From CALMEC01 sp963706315 (lineage in GTDB: Bacteria > Actinomycetota > Thermoleophilia > Miltoncostaeales > Miltoncostaeaceae), in contig CAVPMA010000013.1 in assembly GCA_963706315.1 (NCBI GenBank), positions 201,187 through 265,186 of the forward strand: a stretch of 64,000 nt of DNA, read 5' to 3'. The position numbers and the translations under genes were made by a program. Positions 22,514 through 30,866 of the stretch are shown piece by piece; the stretch's first letter is position 1; the number at the start of each line of letters is the position of its first letter. The notes below the pieces were generated by a model. It searched no databases, was not told the DNA's origin, and saw nothing but the letters and a program-made list of their open reading frames with translations.

Positions 22514-24514
22514 TCACAGCTCGCGGTGCTCGGCCTTGACGACGTGCCGGCCGGACGCGATGAGCTCGTCCGGCTCGAGCGGCATGTGGCTCCCCGCCGG
22601 CTTCGGCTGCTGCTCGCCGGTCGCGAGGTCCGTCTCGTAGACGCGCAGGATCTTGACGAAGTCGACCCCGTCGACGGCGTGGACGACGCCGTAGAGCTCC
22701 CCCTGGTTGAGCGCCCGGCCGAAGCCCCATCCGGGTCCGATGCCCACGAGGGCGCCGCCGACGATCGGGTTGAGGTAGGTGTAGACCGCACGGCTCACGT
22801 CCTCCTCGACCCGGCGCGGGTCGGCGGAGAGCGAGGCCTGGAGGTTCACGACGACGCTGACGCCCCGGTAGCGCGCAGGGAGGAGCTCGACGCGGGTGCC
22901 GATGAGCCGCCGCTCGTCGAGGTACTCGGCCACCTCGCTCATGAGCTCCTGGTCGGGCAGGAGCTCGGCGTATGAGAGCTGGCGATCCGCGGGTTCGATC
23001 CGGGGAACGATGTGGATCCGCGCGACTCCGACGCTTCCCGGCGGCTCGACGCAGATCGCGCGGGCGACCCGGGGCGAGGCCTCACCGCACAGGAACTCGA
23101 AGTCCTGGGCTGTGACCGCCCGGTAGCGGGTGCGGATCTCCATTGCGGCGCGCTGCCGACCGCTCTCGAGCGTCTCGGGGTCCACCCCGCCGACCCCGGC
23201 CGAGGGGTTGGTCACCGACGCGACGTACGGGATCGCGCTTTTCAGCACGGTGATCGTGCCGGGGGCGACGTTCCCCCGCCGGCCGCCGCCGTGACGGTAG
23301 GCGCTCAACCGGAGGGTGGCGCCCTTCGGCGGCACCGCGCCGTACTGGCGGAACCCTCCGTCGCCGGTTCGGATCGCGGGCCCCAGGTCAAGCTGCGCCC
23401 CGGCCAGGTCCAGGGTGAAATGCCGGTCATCCGGCCCGCTCTCCGCGAACGACTCGCGAAGCTGCCACGGATCCCACGCCCCCGTCTCCGGATCGAGTAC
23501 TTCGAGGTGCTCCCCGTCCTCGAGCTCCAGAACGGGACCGTACCGGAGATTGAAGCTCTGCCCCGGCGTGCCGTCGCTCTCCCCGATGACCTCCTCCACG
23601 AGCGTCATGGAGTGCGCGACGGGGATGATCGCTCCGAGCGTCGCCGCGGTGATCGAGTAGACCTCGGGAGGGTGGGAGAAGGTCGCGGCCGCCTCGCCGG
23701 AGCGGGTCCGGTCGTCCAGCCGGCAGCGCAGCCAGTACCCGCGCTTGCCGCCCATGCTGACCTGCTCGTGTCCCGCTGGGAGCTGCAGCTCCACGATCCC
23801 CGACCCGAAGTTGAAGCCACCGGTGCTGTCCAGCAGCACTTCGCACTCGGCCCACCCGCCCGGACCGTCCGAGGACGAGATCTCCCACCGCAGCGGCGGG
23901 TCCTCAGGGTCGACGCCCGCGCCGCGGGCCTGCGAACAGTCGACGTCGAGCTGCATCAACAGGCGTGACAGGGGGACGTCGAAGCCGAGGTAGAGCGCTT
24001 CGCCGACGACCGGCGGACTCGAGAACGGGTGCTGGTCGGGGCCCTTCGGCCGCGCGACGCCATCTGCGACTCCGACCTCCTTGAACACACGGCCCTTCTC
24101 GACGCCGTAGGTCGTGGGACGCGCGTCCGGGATGGTGAAATCCTCGACCGTCTGGAAGACGGTCGATTCGTCGCTCGGCGTTCGTAGCGTGCCCAGCTCG
24201 GTGCACGCCGCCACGTTGACCGGCTCGGTTGCCGGCGCCGCGAGGCGGAAGCGCACCTCGGCATGCGCCGCGGTGGGAGGCTCGAGGGTGATCCCCAGCA
24301 ACTCCATCAGCGACACGTGCAGCTTGTCCGGGATGCGGTTCAGACGGTAGATGACCATCTCGGTCATCCAGGCGAACAGCTCGATCAGCGTGATGCCCGG
24401 GTCCGAGACGTTGTGCTCCGTCCATTCCGGGCAAGTCTGGGCGATGCGGATCCTGGCCTCGTTCACCAGGTCCTGGAACGTCCGGTCGTCGAGGGTGACC
24501 TCCGGCAGGCGCAT
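22514..24514 (-). CDS. eCIS baseplate wedge protein, gpJ-like (Cis11)
   Basis: 666 aa. The N-terminus LPEVTLDDRTFQDLVNEAR, followed by DPGITLIELFAWMTEMVIYR, is the hallmark of the large putative baseplate assembly family related to phage gpJ and T4 gp6. Central Ig-like inserts (about 180-420) are followed by the conserved baseplate-J block with ITAQDFEFL-type VTAQDFEFLCGEASPRVARA and RIHIVPRIEP. The protein forms the wedge ring around the spike. Its ATG shares one base with the stop of the gp25-like gene, so translation is coupled. Length is normal for the actinobacterial branch. Confidence 0.92.
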   Translation of the reverse strand: MRLPEVTLDDRTFQDLVNEARIRIAQTCPEWTEHNVSDPGITLIELFAWMTEMVIYRLNRIPDKLHVSLMELLGITLEPPTAAHAEVRFRLAAPATEPVNVAACTELGTLRTPSDESTVFQTVEDFTIPDARPTTYGVEKGRVFKEVGVADGVARPKGPDQHPFSSPPVVGEALYLGFDVPLSRLLMQLDVDCSQARGAGVDPEDPPLRWEISSSDGPGGWAECEVLLDSTGGFNFGSGIVELQLPAGHEQVSMGGKRGYWLRCRLDDRTRSGEAAATFSHPPEVYSITAATLGAIIPVAHSMTLVEEVIGESDGTPGQSFNLRYGPVLELEDGEHLEVLDPETGAWDPWQLRESFAESGPDDRHFTLDLAGAQLDLGPAIRTGDGGFRQYGAVPPKGATLRLSAYRHGGGRRGNVAPGTITVLKSAIPYVASVTNPSAGVGGVDPETLESGRQRAAMEIRTRYRAVTAQDFEFLCGEASPRVARAICVEPPGSVGVARIHIVPRIEPADRQLSYAELLPDQELMSEVAEYLDERRLIGTRVELLPARYRGVSVVVNLQASLSADPRRVEEDVSRAVYTYLNPIVGGALVGIGPGWGFGRALNQGELYGVVHAVDGVDFVKILRVYETDLATGEQQPKPAGSHMPLEPDELIASGRHVVKAEHREL

Positions 24515-24915
24515 CAGGACTCCTCGGCCGGGATGACGTAGAACGGGTACACGAGGTTCCGCACGTCGTTGGTGGGACGCAGCGCGTAGGTGATGTCGAT
24601 CAGGAGCTCGCCGGAGCCGACCCGGTCCGTGTCGAACTCGACGCTCAGGACGTTGATGCGCGGCTCCCAGCGGTCCAGGGCCTGCCGGATCTCTTGCTCC
24701 AGGCGGCCGAGCACGTAGGGGTCGACGGTCTCGAAGACATAGTCATGGATCCCGCAGCCGAACTCCGGCCGCATCGGGCGCTCCCCGGGCGCGGTCCCGA
24801 GTATGAGGGCGATCGCTTCCTGGACGTCTTGGTCGTGCCCGACCAGCGCCAGGCCCCCGCGGGCCTCGACGCGGAGGGGGAACGCGACCCCGCGGCCGAT
24901 GATGTCGCTAGCCAA
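24514..24915 (-). CDS. gp25-like baseplate protein (Cis9)
   Basis: 133 aa. It has the GPW/gp25 landmarks: GVAFPLRVEARGGLALV, the helix DVQEAIALILGTAPGERPMR, PEFGCGIHDYVFE, and a last beta pair with LLIDITYALRPTND. The T4 gp25 homologue starts sheath assembly at the baseplate. The only reasonable start is TTG 24915, inside the final codons of the VgrG gene; the overlap is eight bases. No ATG or GTG exists nearby that keeps the conserved N-terminus. It also shares one base with the downstream gpJ start. Tight overlaps on both sides suggest translational coupling. Confidence 0.9.
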   Translation of the reverse strand: MASDIIGRGVAFPLRVEARGGLALVGHDQDVQEAIALILGTAPGERPMRPEFGCGIHDYVFETVDPYVLGRLEQEIRQALDRWEPRINVLSVEFDTDRVGSGELLIDITYALRPTNDVRNLVYPFYVIPAEES

Positions 24916-26530
24916 GTTGGATCTGGCTCCCTGAGACCTTGACCATACCGCCCGCCTTCAGGTCGAGGTTCCCCGACGCCTCGACCTTTACCGAGCCGCT
25001 TCCCTTGATCGTCACGTTCTGCCCCTCGATCTGGACCGTACCGTCCTTCTTGCAGGTCAACTTCGCGCTGCCGATCTCGAAGGTGAGCTCCTTCTCGCCC
25101 TTCCAGGTGATCTCTTCCTTGACGTTCACGATCATCTTCTTCTCGCTGGTGAGCGCGAACGAGCCGTCGGTCTGCACCAGATCGCCGGGGGTGTCCTTCC
25201 CGTTCCAGACGGCGCCGAGCACGTACGGCTTCCGCACGTCGTCGTGCTCGAACGACACGACCACCTCGTCGCCGACGCAGGGGAGCATCAACAGGCCCTT
25301 GTCCTTGCCGGCCCCAGGCGACACGACCTGGGCCCAGTAGCCCTCCACGTCCTCACCGAGGTCCGGGAACTTCACCCGCACGCGCCCCATTGCCTTGGGA
25401 TCCTCGTTCTGGGTCACGATACCGAGCACCACGGAGTTGCCCCAGCGCTTGGCCTGGGCGGGGGTGAGCAGATCGACGAGGCTGCGCTCGCTCTCACCCG
25501 AGATGGTGAACTTCGTCCGGTACCCGCGGGCGCCCTTGAAGATGTGCGTCGTCGACGTGAGCGTGTAGGTGCCGCCGTAGCGCTTGCCGACGCCGCTGAC
25601 CTTGACCTTGCCGCCCGCACGGACGGCCGGGTTTCCCTTCGCGACGCCCTCGGCCTCGACGTAGGCATTGGCAACCCGGTTCGCGAGGCTCTTTGCGAGC
25701 GTGTCCGCCTCTTCCTGACTCCCGACGGGGCGGTTCGCAACACGCAGGGTTCCCCCGGAGAGGGCGCCGACGACGGCGTCGCGGGCCACTCCGATCGCCG
25801 AGGTGAGGTTCTCCGGCTTCGCGGTGGCCTCGATCGCCCGCTTCGCGGCGTGGTCCCATGCGCGCACGACGACGTCCTCGACCTGCTGAACGCCGGTGAC
25901 CCGCGGGTGGAACTCGATGAGCTCCTCACCCCAGCGAAGCTCGACCTCCCCGCCGCCTTGGGTGCCGCCGCCGGCCTCGCGGAAGTGGAACTCGTTGGCC
26001 GAGACCACCGCCTCGTTGCCGACCCGTTGCGCGAGCGTCCTCAGGAACTCCCAGTCGGTCTGGTTGTTCTGCTGGACGAACTCCATCGGCCCGCCGGTGT
26101 CGGTGATCTCCCCGATCTCGATCCCCGCCCGCTGCGCAACCCGTTTGGCAATGTCGCCCACGGTCATGTTCTGGTACGTCTCGGTCTGGCGCGTCCGGTT
26201 GAGCTGGTGCGAGGCGTCGAGGCCGCGCGCGACGATCTCCGCCCCCGACGAGCCGAAATGCGGCTCGACGGACGTGATCTGACCCTTCAGGAGGCTCACA
26301 AGCCGGTTCCCGCCTGGCGCTCCGAACGAGAGCTCGACCTGCTTGCCCACCTCGAGCGGCAGCGAGTCGACGAGCTTGAGGCCGGGGTCGGCGATGCGGA
26401 TCACGAAGGTGTCCGGCAGTTGGAGGTGGTCCTCGACGCGGACCTCGAGGAGCTTGGCGGCGACCTCCGGGTCGAGCGCCTGGCCGTTGAGCTTGACCTC
26501 GATTCCGGCGATGGTTGCGGACGGGGGCAT
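24908..26530 (-). CDS. VgrG-like spike protein (Cis8)
   Basis: 540 aa from ATG 26530; a longer reading to 26608 overlaps the LysM gene. Residues 1-360 match the gp27-like hub (phage late-control D): QLPDTFVIRIADPG, then EFLRTLAQRVGNEAVV and a QVEDVVVRAWDH segment. Residues about 375-460 are the gp5 OB-fold (NEDPKAMGRVRVKFPDLGED, VGDEVVVSFEHDD). The last 60 residues are a short triple-helix-type strand repeat (KLTCKKDGTVQIEGQNVTIK). There is no C-terminal enzymatic extension, so cargo must be carried in another way. It is followed by gp25 with overlap. The PAAR-like tip is encoded at 11037. Confidence 0.92.
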   Translation of the reverse strand: MPPSATIAGIEVKLNGQALDPEVAAKLLEVRVEDHLQLPDTFVIRIADPGLKLVDSLPLEVGKQVELSFGAPGGNRLVSLLKGQITSVEPHFGSSGAEIVARGLDASHQLNRTRQTETYQNMTVGDIAKRVAQRAGIEIGEITDTGGPMEFVQQNNQTDWEFLRTLAQRVGNEAVVSANEFHFREAGGGTQGGGEVELRWGEELIEFHPRVTGVQQVEDVVVRAWDHAAKRAIEATAKPENLTSAIGVARDAVVGALSGGTLRVANRPVGSQEEADTLAKSLANRVANAYVEAEGVAKGNPAVRAGGKVKVSGVGKRYGGTYTLTSTTHIFKGARGYRTKFTISGESERSLVDLLTPAQAKRWGNSVVLGIVTQNEDPKAMGRVRVKFPDLGEDVEGYWAQVVSPGAGKDKGLLMLPCVGDEVVVSFEHDDVRKPYVLGAVWNGKDTPGDLVQTDGSFALTSEKKMIVNVKEEITWKGEKELTFEIGSAKLTCKKDGTVQIEGQNVTIKGSGSVKVEASGNLDLKAGGMVKVSGSQIQLG

Positions 26531-26537
26531 CAGCGGC

Positions 26538-27242
26538 TCACAGCTCAGTGAGGGTGGGGATGGAGAGGACGGCGCCACGCTGCAGCCGCATGGGGTCGTC
26601 GATGCCATTGGCCCGCGCGACGGTCCGCCACAACGTGGCGTCGCCGTAGGCCGCGAACGCGATGGACGGCAGGCTGTCGCCGTCGCGCACCACGTGTGAG
26701 TGGACGCCGGCCATCCCCCGGGTGGTGGGGTTGGTCCCGGGTGCCTGCCCGGGCTGCCGAGTGCCGGTTCCGGCGTTTGCCTGACCGCTTGTCGCGGACT
26801 GCACCTGGATCAGCGAGATCCTCGCCTGGGCGCGGATCGGCACGCCGTCCGGTCGGAACATCGTGAACTGGATCGATAGGGAGTCGCAGACGGCGTTGAA
26901 CGTCGAGGTCATGCCCCAGACGAACTCGATCATCGGTGGGCGCGCGGTGTTCGTGCCGGTCGCGTCGGATTTGGTCGCCTCCATGGCGGCGAACAGCTTG
27001 TCGGTGATCGTGCGGACATCGCCGTTCTCTTCGTCCGACTTGTCGAACAGCAGGTCGAGTTGCAGCTTCTGTCCCTGACCCCCGCCGAACTGTGCCGTCG
27101 GCAGGCTCGCGCCGGTGACGGGCTGGATCTGCCACTGGTTCGTTTTCTGGAGGGTGTACTCCTTGGGGTTGAACAGGCAGCTGATCTCCTCGCCGCCCTC
27201 GATCTTGAGCACTGCCTTCGTGAGTTCTCCGGTCGGCGGCAT
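26538..27242 (-). CDS. LysM-containing tube-initiator/hub protein (Cis7)
   Basis: 234 aa from ATG 27242. The N-terminal domain (1-145) is the contractile-tail-hub type: ISCLFNPKEYTLQKTNQWQI, then FGGGQGQKLQLDLLFDKSDE and PMIEFVWGM. After a Gln/Gly/Pro linker the C-terminal 50 residues form a LysM repeat (HVVRDGDSLPSIAFAAYGDA, GIDDPMRLQRGAVLSIP). In T4 the matching protein gp53/gp54 links hub and tube; LysM here probably contacts VgrG or the wedge rather than peptidoglycan. It lies four bases after tube 2 and seven bases before VgrG, inside the operon. Confidence 0.9.
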   Translation of the reverse strand: MPPTGELTKAVLKIEGGEEISCLFNPKEYTLQKTNQWQIQPVTGASLPTAQFGGGQGQKLQLDLLFDKSDEENGDVRTITDKLFAAMEATKSDATGTNTARPPMIEFVWGMTSTFNAVCDSLSIQFTMFRPDGVPIRAQARISLIQVQSATSGQANAGTGTRQPGQAPGTNPTTRGMAGVHSHVVRDGDSLPSIAFAAYGDATLWRTVARANGIDDPMRLQRGAVLSIPTLTEL

Positions 27243-27246
27243 CAGC

Positions 27247-27819
27247 TCACCCCACACGCTCAGGTCGGAAGCCGGTGTGGACGAACTCGAGGGTCTCCGT
27301 CGCAATATTGCTCGAGCTCGCGTTCAGATTCGGCCCGGTCCACTTGACCGGGAACGCGCCGTCGAACGCCCACCGTCGCACGGCCTTGCCGTTCGGGCCG
27401 AGCAGTTCGATGTACCCCTGCTTGCGGGCCGTCTTGGTCTGGCACTCGCGGAACCAGTCGAGCAGCGCCGACTCGTGCGTGATGCCCCGCTTCAGCACGA
27501 TGTTCGGGTACTTCGCCCGCCCGCGCAGCTTGTGGACGTAGGTGTTCTGGCCGCCCTCCTGCCACTCGAACACCTCGTACTCGACGCTGAGGCCCGTCAC
27601 CTCTGTGAAGTAGCCGAGGGTGATGCCCTCGATCTGCATTCTGAAGCTGAGCTCGCCGACTGGGTCCGGCGTCCGGCTCCCCGGGCTCGGGGAGCGCGAC
27701 TGCCCGCCCCCGCCCGGCGGAGGCGGGCTCGGCCGGCTCGGCGTCGGCGCGTTTGGCGGCGCCGGGCCACTGGGAGCCGGGATGCTCGGGAGGGGGACGT
27801 CGATGTTGATGTCAACCAT
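27247..27819 (-). CDS. second inner-tube protein (Cis5-like) with Pro-rich N-terminal extension
   Basis: 190 aa. Residues about 52-190 are a tube (gp19/Hcp-like) fold: LSFRMQIEGITLGYFTEVTG, FEWQEGGQNTYVHKLRG, NIVLKRGITHESALLDWF and IELLGPNGKAVRRWAFDGAF. Residues 1-50 are an added Pro/Ser/Gly-rich tail (PSIPAPSGPAPPNAPTPSRP) absent from tube 1 at 30397. The T..LKRG and W-F-R/A-F features are conserved between the two paralogues. In other eCIS a second tube paralogue forms the ring joining hub and tube. It sits directly before the LysM gene, as expected for that role. Confidence 0.92.
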   Translation of the reverse strand: MVDINIDVPLPSIPAPSGPAPPNAPTPSRPSPPPPGGGGQSRSPSPGSRTPDPVGELSFRMQIEGITLGYFTEVTGLSVEYEVFEWQEGGQNTYVHKLRGRAKYPNIVLKRGITHESALLDWFRECQTKTARKQGYIELLGPNGKAVRRWAFDGAFPVKWTGPNLNASSSNIATETLEFVHTGFRPERVG

Positions 27820-27830
27820 TTCGGGGTTCC

Positions 27831-29819
27831 TTACTTCAGAAGGTCGCCGATGAGGTCGCCCATGCGCTCGCGCTCCGCGAGGATGTCCCTCCGGAGCCGG
27901 TCGACAACCCCTTCGTAGATCTCCTCCATGTCCGTCCCGGGGCCGCCGGAAGGCTGCGCGGCCGAGGGTGCCCGCGCGTGCAGATCGGTGTTCGTGGCGG
28001 CGGCATCGGGGATGAATGGCTGCGCGGCCTCCGCCACATGGGACACGGCGCCGATGGCGTCGCCCAGGAACGACCGGGCGATCGCCCCGCCGTCCGGTCC
28101 CCCGATCGCTCCGGGCGGCGGCGGGAATATGACCGTCGCCGCGCCGGCGCCGTCGTCCGTGATGCCCGCACCGTACCCGGCCACGTGGCGCATGAGGCCC
28201 GTGCCGGTCGTGCGCGACACCGGCCGGCGGGGCGCGGGGACAGGTCCGGACTCCTCGCCCGCACGCACGAGGCGAAGCGGCGGGCGCGCCGGCGGGGCGG
28301 GATCATCGTGGGCGGCCCGCCGCCCGATACGCGCGACTGGGCGTGTGCCGGCGGTGGCCGGCGCACGAGCGAGGCGCGTACGCGGGGGGGCCGGCCGAGG
28401 TGGTGGCGCGGCGGGAGCGGGGGGCGCCTCGGGGACCGGGTCCGGCGCACGTGCGATCACCGGCTCGGCGGCGATGGGGTCCGCGGGTCCCGGCGTCGAT
28501 GTCTGCGTGACGTTGCCCGGCGCGGCGGGTGCATCCGCGTCGGGCGCGATCCCGCCGGCCGGGGTCTGGCCTCCCGCCGTCTCGGCAGGCCCGGTCGGTA
28601 GCGCCGCTCCAACCTCGCTCCGATCGGTGCGCTCGGCACTTGGCGCGCGCGCCAGGCGCCAGCGTGCCGGCGCAGGCGCACCCGGAGCGGCGGCCGCGGG
28701 TGGCTCGGGATCCGCGATCGGCGTCCGGGGGTCCGGCGCCGAAGGCGGTCGTGCAGGCGGGAGCTCGACCGGCTGGCGCGCGAGGGTCGGGGTCGGGTCG
28801 GCGGGACTGGCAGGCGGGGGGTCGGGCCCGGCGACGAGCGGCACATCCGTCGCGGGCTGGGAGGGCCCGATCTGCCTGGCGATCGCGGCAGAGGGCGCGG
28901 TCTGCGCCTGACCGTCCTCGACGGTCGCAGGCTCGGACGGGGCAGTGGATGTGGTGGTGACCGGGGCGGGCGTCGGTGCGACGTTCAGACGAGGTGGCGC
29001 CGGCGCGGCCACCTGCTCGGCGCGCGCGGTCGGCGGGGTCTCAGCCGGTCGTGACTCGGCCCCCCCGGTGATCCTGCGAAGGAGTCGCCGGATCGGGCCG
29101 GGGGACGCGGCCGGCGGCCCTGTGGGCTCCGGCGACGGGACCGCCTCGACAAGGGTCGAAGGGTCGGCGGTCCGCGCCGGTCGCGACACCCGCGCGGCCG
29201 GCCGCGGCGGCGGCTCCGGCAGGCTCGTTCTCGCAACCCGCCGCAGCGCGACGGGCGGCCTGTCGGGAGGAACCGGCGTCGATGCCGGCGGGGCCGTTGC
29301 GGGTCCCTCGTCCACGACCGGCTCCTCAGCGGACGGTTTGGCCTCGAGAGCTGTGGGCGGCGCGGCGCGTTCGGGCTGCGCGGTTCGGGACAGCCGGTAG
29401 CGGGGAGGGATCTCCTCGACGATGCGGGCATGCTCGGCGCCGGGGGGACGCGGCGGGCCCGCCGGCCCGGCCGCCGGGGTCGCAGCGGGCCCGGCCGGAG
29501 CCTCTGCCTCCTCGCGCGCGAGCGCCCCGCCGCCTGCGTACGGGACGCCCTGGGGCGGGCCGTCCCCGAAGATCCAGTCGAAGGCGAACTGGCTCATGTG
29601 GGCCGGCCGGCTCGTCGCCGGCTCGGACCCGGCCTCCGCCTGCCGGTGGGCCTCGGCCGGCCGGATCGTCCGTCCGATCGCGAGCCGGTTGACTCTCGCA
29701 AGGGTCGCCGGCCGGTGCTTGGCGGCCACCGACCGCGCAAGGCCGACGCCATTCTCGCGGTCGTGCGAGCCGCTTCGGGCGAGGAGGCGGCGTCCGAGGC
29801 GCCCGCTGACAGATCTCAT
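27831..29819 (-). CDS. long Pro/Ala-rich protein in the tape-measure position
   Basis: 662 aa. Apart from a basic N-terminus, a short FAFDWIFGDGPPQG segment (about 77-90) and a C-terminal amphipathic helix (IYEGVVDRLRRDILAERERM), the protein is low-complexity Pro/Ala/Thr/Arg. Small basic motifs recur along it, such as YRLSRTAQPER, RWRLARAPSAERT, RTRLARAPATAG and PLRLVRAGEE. It follows directly after the two tail-chaperone-like genes and before tube 2. In contractile phages the tape-measure gene occupies this place. A classical tape measure is helical, so this would be an unusual one; a flexible scaffold or lumen filler is an alternative. The C-terminal helix resembles those of other actinobacterial eCIS proteins in this position. 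Confidence 0.75.
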   Translation of the reverse strand: MRSVSGRLGRRLLARSGSHDRENGVGLARSVAAKHRPATLARVNRLAIGRTIRPAEAHRQAEAGSEPATSRPAHMSQFAFDWIFGDGPPQGVPYAGGGALAREEAEAPAGPAATPAAGPAGPPRPPGAEHARIVEEIPPRYRLSRTAQPERAAPPTALEAKPSAEEPVVDEGPATAPPASTPVPPDRPPVALRRVARTSLPEPPPRPAARVSRPARTADPSTLVEAVPSPEPTGPPAASPGPIRRLLRRITGGAESRPAETPPTARAEQVAAPAPPRLNVAPTPAPVTTTSTAPSEPATVEDGQAQTAPSAAIARQIGPSQPATDVPLVAGPDPPPASPADPTPTLARQPVELPPARPPSAPDPRTPIADPEPPAAAAPGAPAPARWRLARAPSAERTDRSEVGAALPTGPAETAGGQTPAGGIAPDADAPAAPGNVTQTSTPGPADPIAAEPVIARAPDPVPEAPPAPAAPPPRPAPPRTRLARAPATAGTRPVARIGRRAAHDDPAPPARPPLRLVRAGEESGPVPAPRRPVSRTTGTGLMRHVAGYGAGITDDGAGAATVIFPPPPGAIGGPDGGAIARSFLGDAIGAVSHVAEAAQPFIPDAAATNTDLHARAPSAAQPSGGPGTDMEEIYEGVVDRLRRDILAERERMGDLIGDLLK

Positions 29820-29840
29820 GAGACCCCACCCGGCATCGCG

Positions 29841-30008
29841 TCATTCCTCCCAGACCGGGACGCCCGCGGCAGCCATCGCCTCGGCCTCCTCCAGGAAGGC
29901 CCGCCGGTCGTGGTGTTCGAGGTCGAGGATGTCATCGAGGGGCCAGTGGAGGTGGAAGGCGAGACGGGCCGCCTCCCGCAGAAGCTCTGCGGAAGACGGC
30001 CGCGTCAT
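29841..30008 (-). CDS. DUF6760-like small eCIS protein (tail-chaperone partner)
   Basis: 55 aa from ATG 30008. The core RLAFHLHWPLDDILDLEHHD followed by RRAFLEEAEAM matches DUF6760-type proteins found between the tube genes of actinobacterial eCIS. Its ATG overlaps the TGA of the preceding gene as ATGA (30005-30008), so it is translationally coupled. A run of five G lies directly before this overlap. By position it corresponds to the second part of a phage tail-assembly chaperone pair. The upstream in-frame extension (Arg/Gly-rich) is rejected because the coupled ATG is ideal. Confidence 0.8.
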   Translation of the reverse strand: MTRPSSAELLREAARLAFHLHWPLDDILDLEHHDRRAFLEEAEAMAAAGVPVWEE

Positions 30009-30379
30009 TCCCCCAGGCGACCGTCCTCGATCTCGGAGAGGTCCACCTCGAATGCATGCCTGCACTCCGGACAGGTCACCTGACCGACCGCCTCTCCGTT
30101 CGTGTTGAGTCGCTCGTACAGGCGTTGCAGGTGGTCGAAGTCCGTCGCGAAGAGCCCCTCGACGACATCGGGAGTGATGTCGGTCACCTCCCCGATGCGT
30201 GTCACAACCCGTGAGAGCAGCAGCACCGACAGGTACGCCTCGTTCTGACGGACGTCCGGGTCGCGGAGTGGCTCGATCTCATCCCGCGCCGTGGCGAGGC
30301 GCATCGTGCCCGTGCGGTGCAACGTGCCCGCCGGATCGACGTACCCGCGTGGGAGCGTGAAATCGAACTCGGTCCGCAT
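30005..30379 (-). CDS. tail-assembly-chaperone-like protein
   Basis: 124 aa. It begins TEFDFTLPRGYVDPAGTLHR and contains EAYLSVLLLSRVVTRIG and LFATDFDHLQRLYERLN, a pattern of small helical proteins that follow the tube gene in actinobacterial eCIS and in tailed phages, where they chaperone the tape measure. The C-terminus has CPEC and an acidic tail (LSEIEDGRLGE). Its stop overlaps the start of the 55-aa gene. Function is inferred from position and size; I see no enzymatic motif. Confidence 0.8.
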   Translation of the reverse strand: MRTEFDFTLPRGYVDPAGTLHRTGTMRLATARDEIEPLRDPDVRQNEAYLSVLLLSRVVTRIGEVTDITPDVVEGLFATDFDHLQRLYERLNTNGEAVGQVTCPECRHAFEVDLSEIEDGRLGE

Positions 30380-30396
30380 CGGCCGGCCCCGTCGGC

Positions 30397-30837
30397 CTAC
30401 TCGGCCTCGAGCCCTTCGTGGGCGATCTGGATCTCCTCCATCGCCACGTCGGAGCTCTTGGGGTCGAGGCTCGCGCCGGTGTACTTCAGCGGGAAGCCCT
30501 GAATGAACTTCCAGCGGGAGATCGGCTGGCCGGTGTAGTCGAGCAGTTCGATAAAGCCGTCGGTACGAGCGGCATCCGGGCCCTCCTTGATGACCTGGTC
30601 ACGCCACTTCCACAGCTCCTTGCTGCCGTCGACACCGCGCTTGAGCGTGATGTTCGACCACTTGATGGGTCCGACGACCTTCCGGATGACCGGTCTGCCG
30701 TTCGCGTCGATCGAGGTGCTCTCGATCACCGAGTTCTCGGAGTCGAGGCCCTGGCACTCGCGAAAGAGGCCCGCGGACTCCCGGCCGCCGATCGACAGCC
30801 GGAAATGTGATGCGGGACGTGGTTCTTTGGGCGGCAT
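30397..30837 (-). CDS. main inner-tube protein (Cis1)
   Basis: 146 aa. It is a typical eCIS/phage tail-tube monomer: SHFRLSIGGRESAGLFRECQ, IKWSNITLKRGVDGSKELWK, GFIELLDYTGQPISRWKF and a final QIAHEGLEAE. The protein stacks as hexameric rings inside the sheath and forms the channel for cargo. It lies 29 bases after the sheath gene, an invariant order in eCIS. It is shorter than the second tube paralogue because it lacks the Pro-rich extension. Confidence 0.95.
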   Translation of the reverse strand: MPPKEPRPASHFRLSIGGRESAGLFRECQGLDSENSVIESTSIDANGRPVIRKVVGPIKWSNITLKRGVDGSKELWKWRDQVIKEGPDAARTDGFIELLDYTGQPISRWKFIQGFPLKYTGASLDPKSSDVAMEEIQIAHEGLEAE

Positions 30838-30866
30838 CTGTTAGCTCCTCCTGTCGGTTCGGGCGG

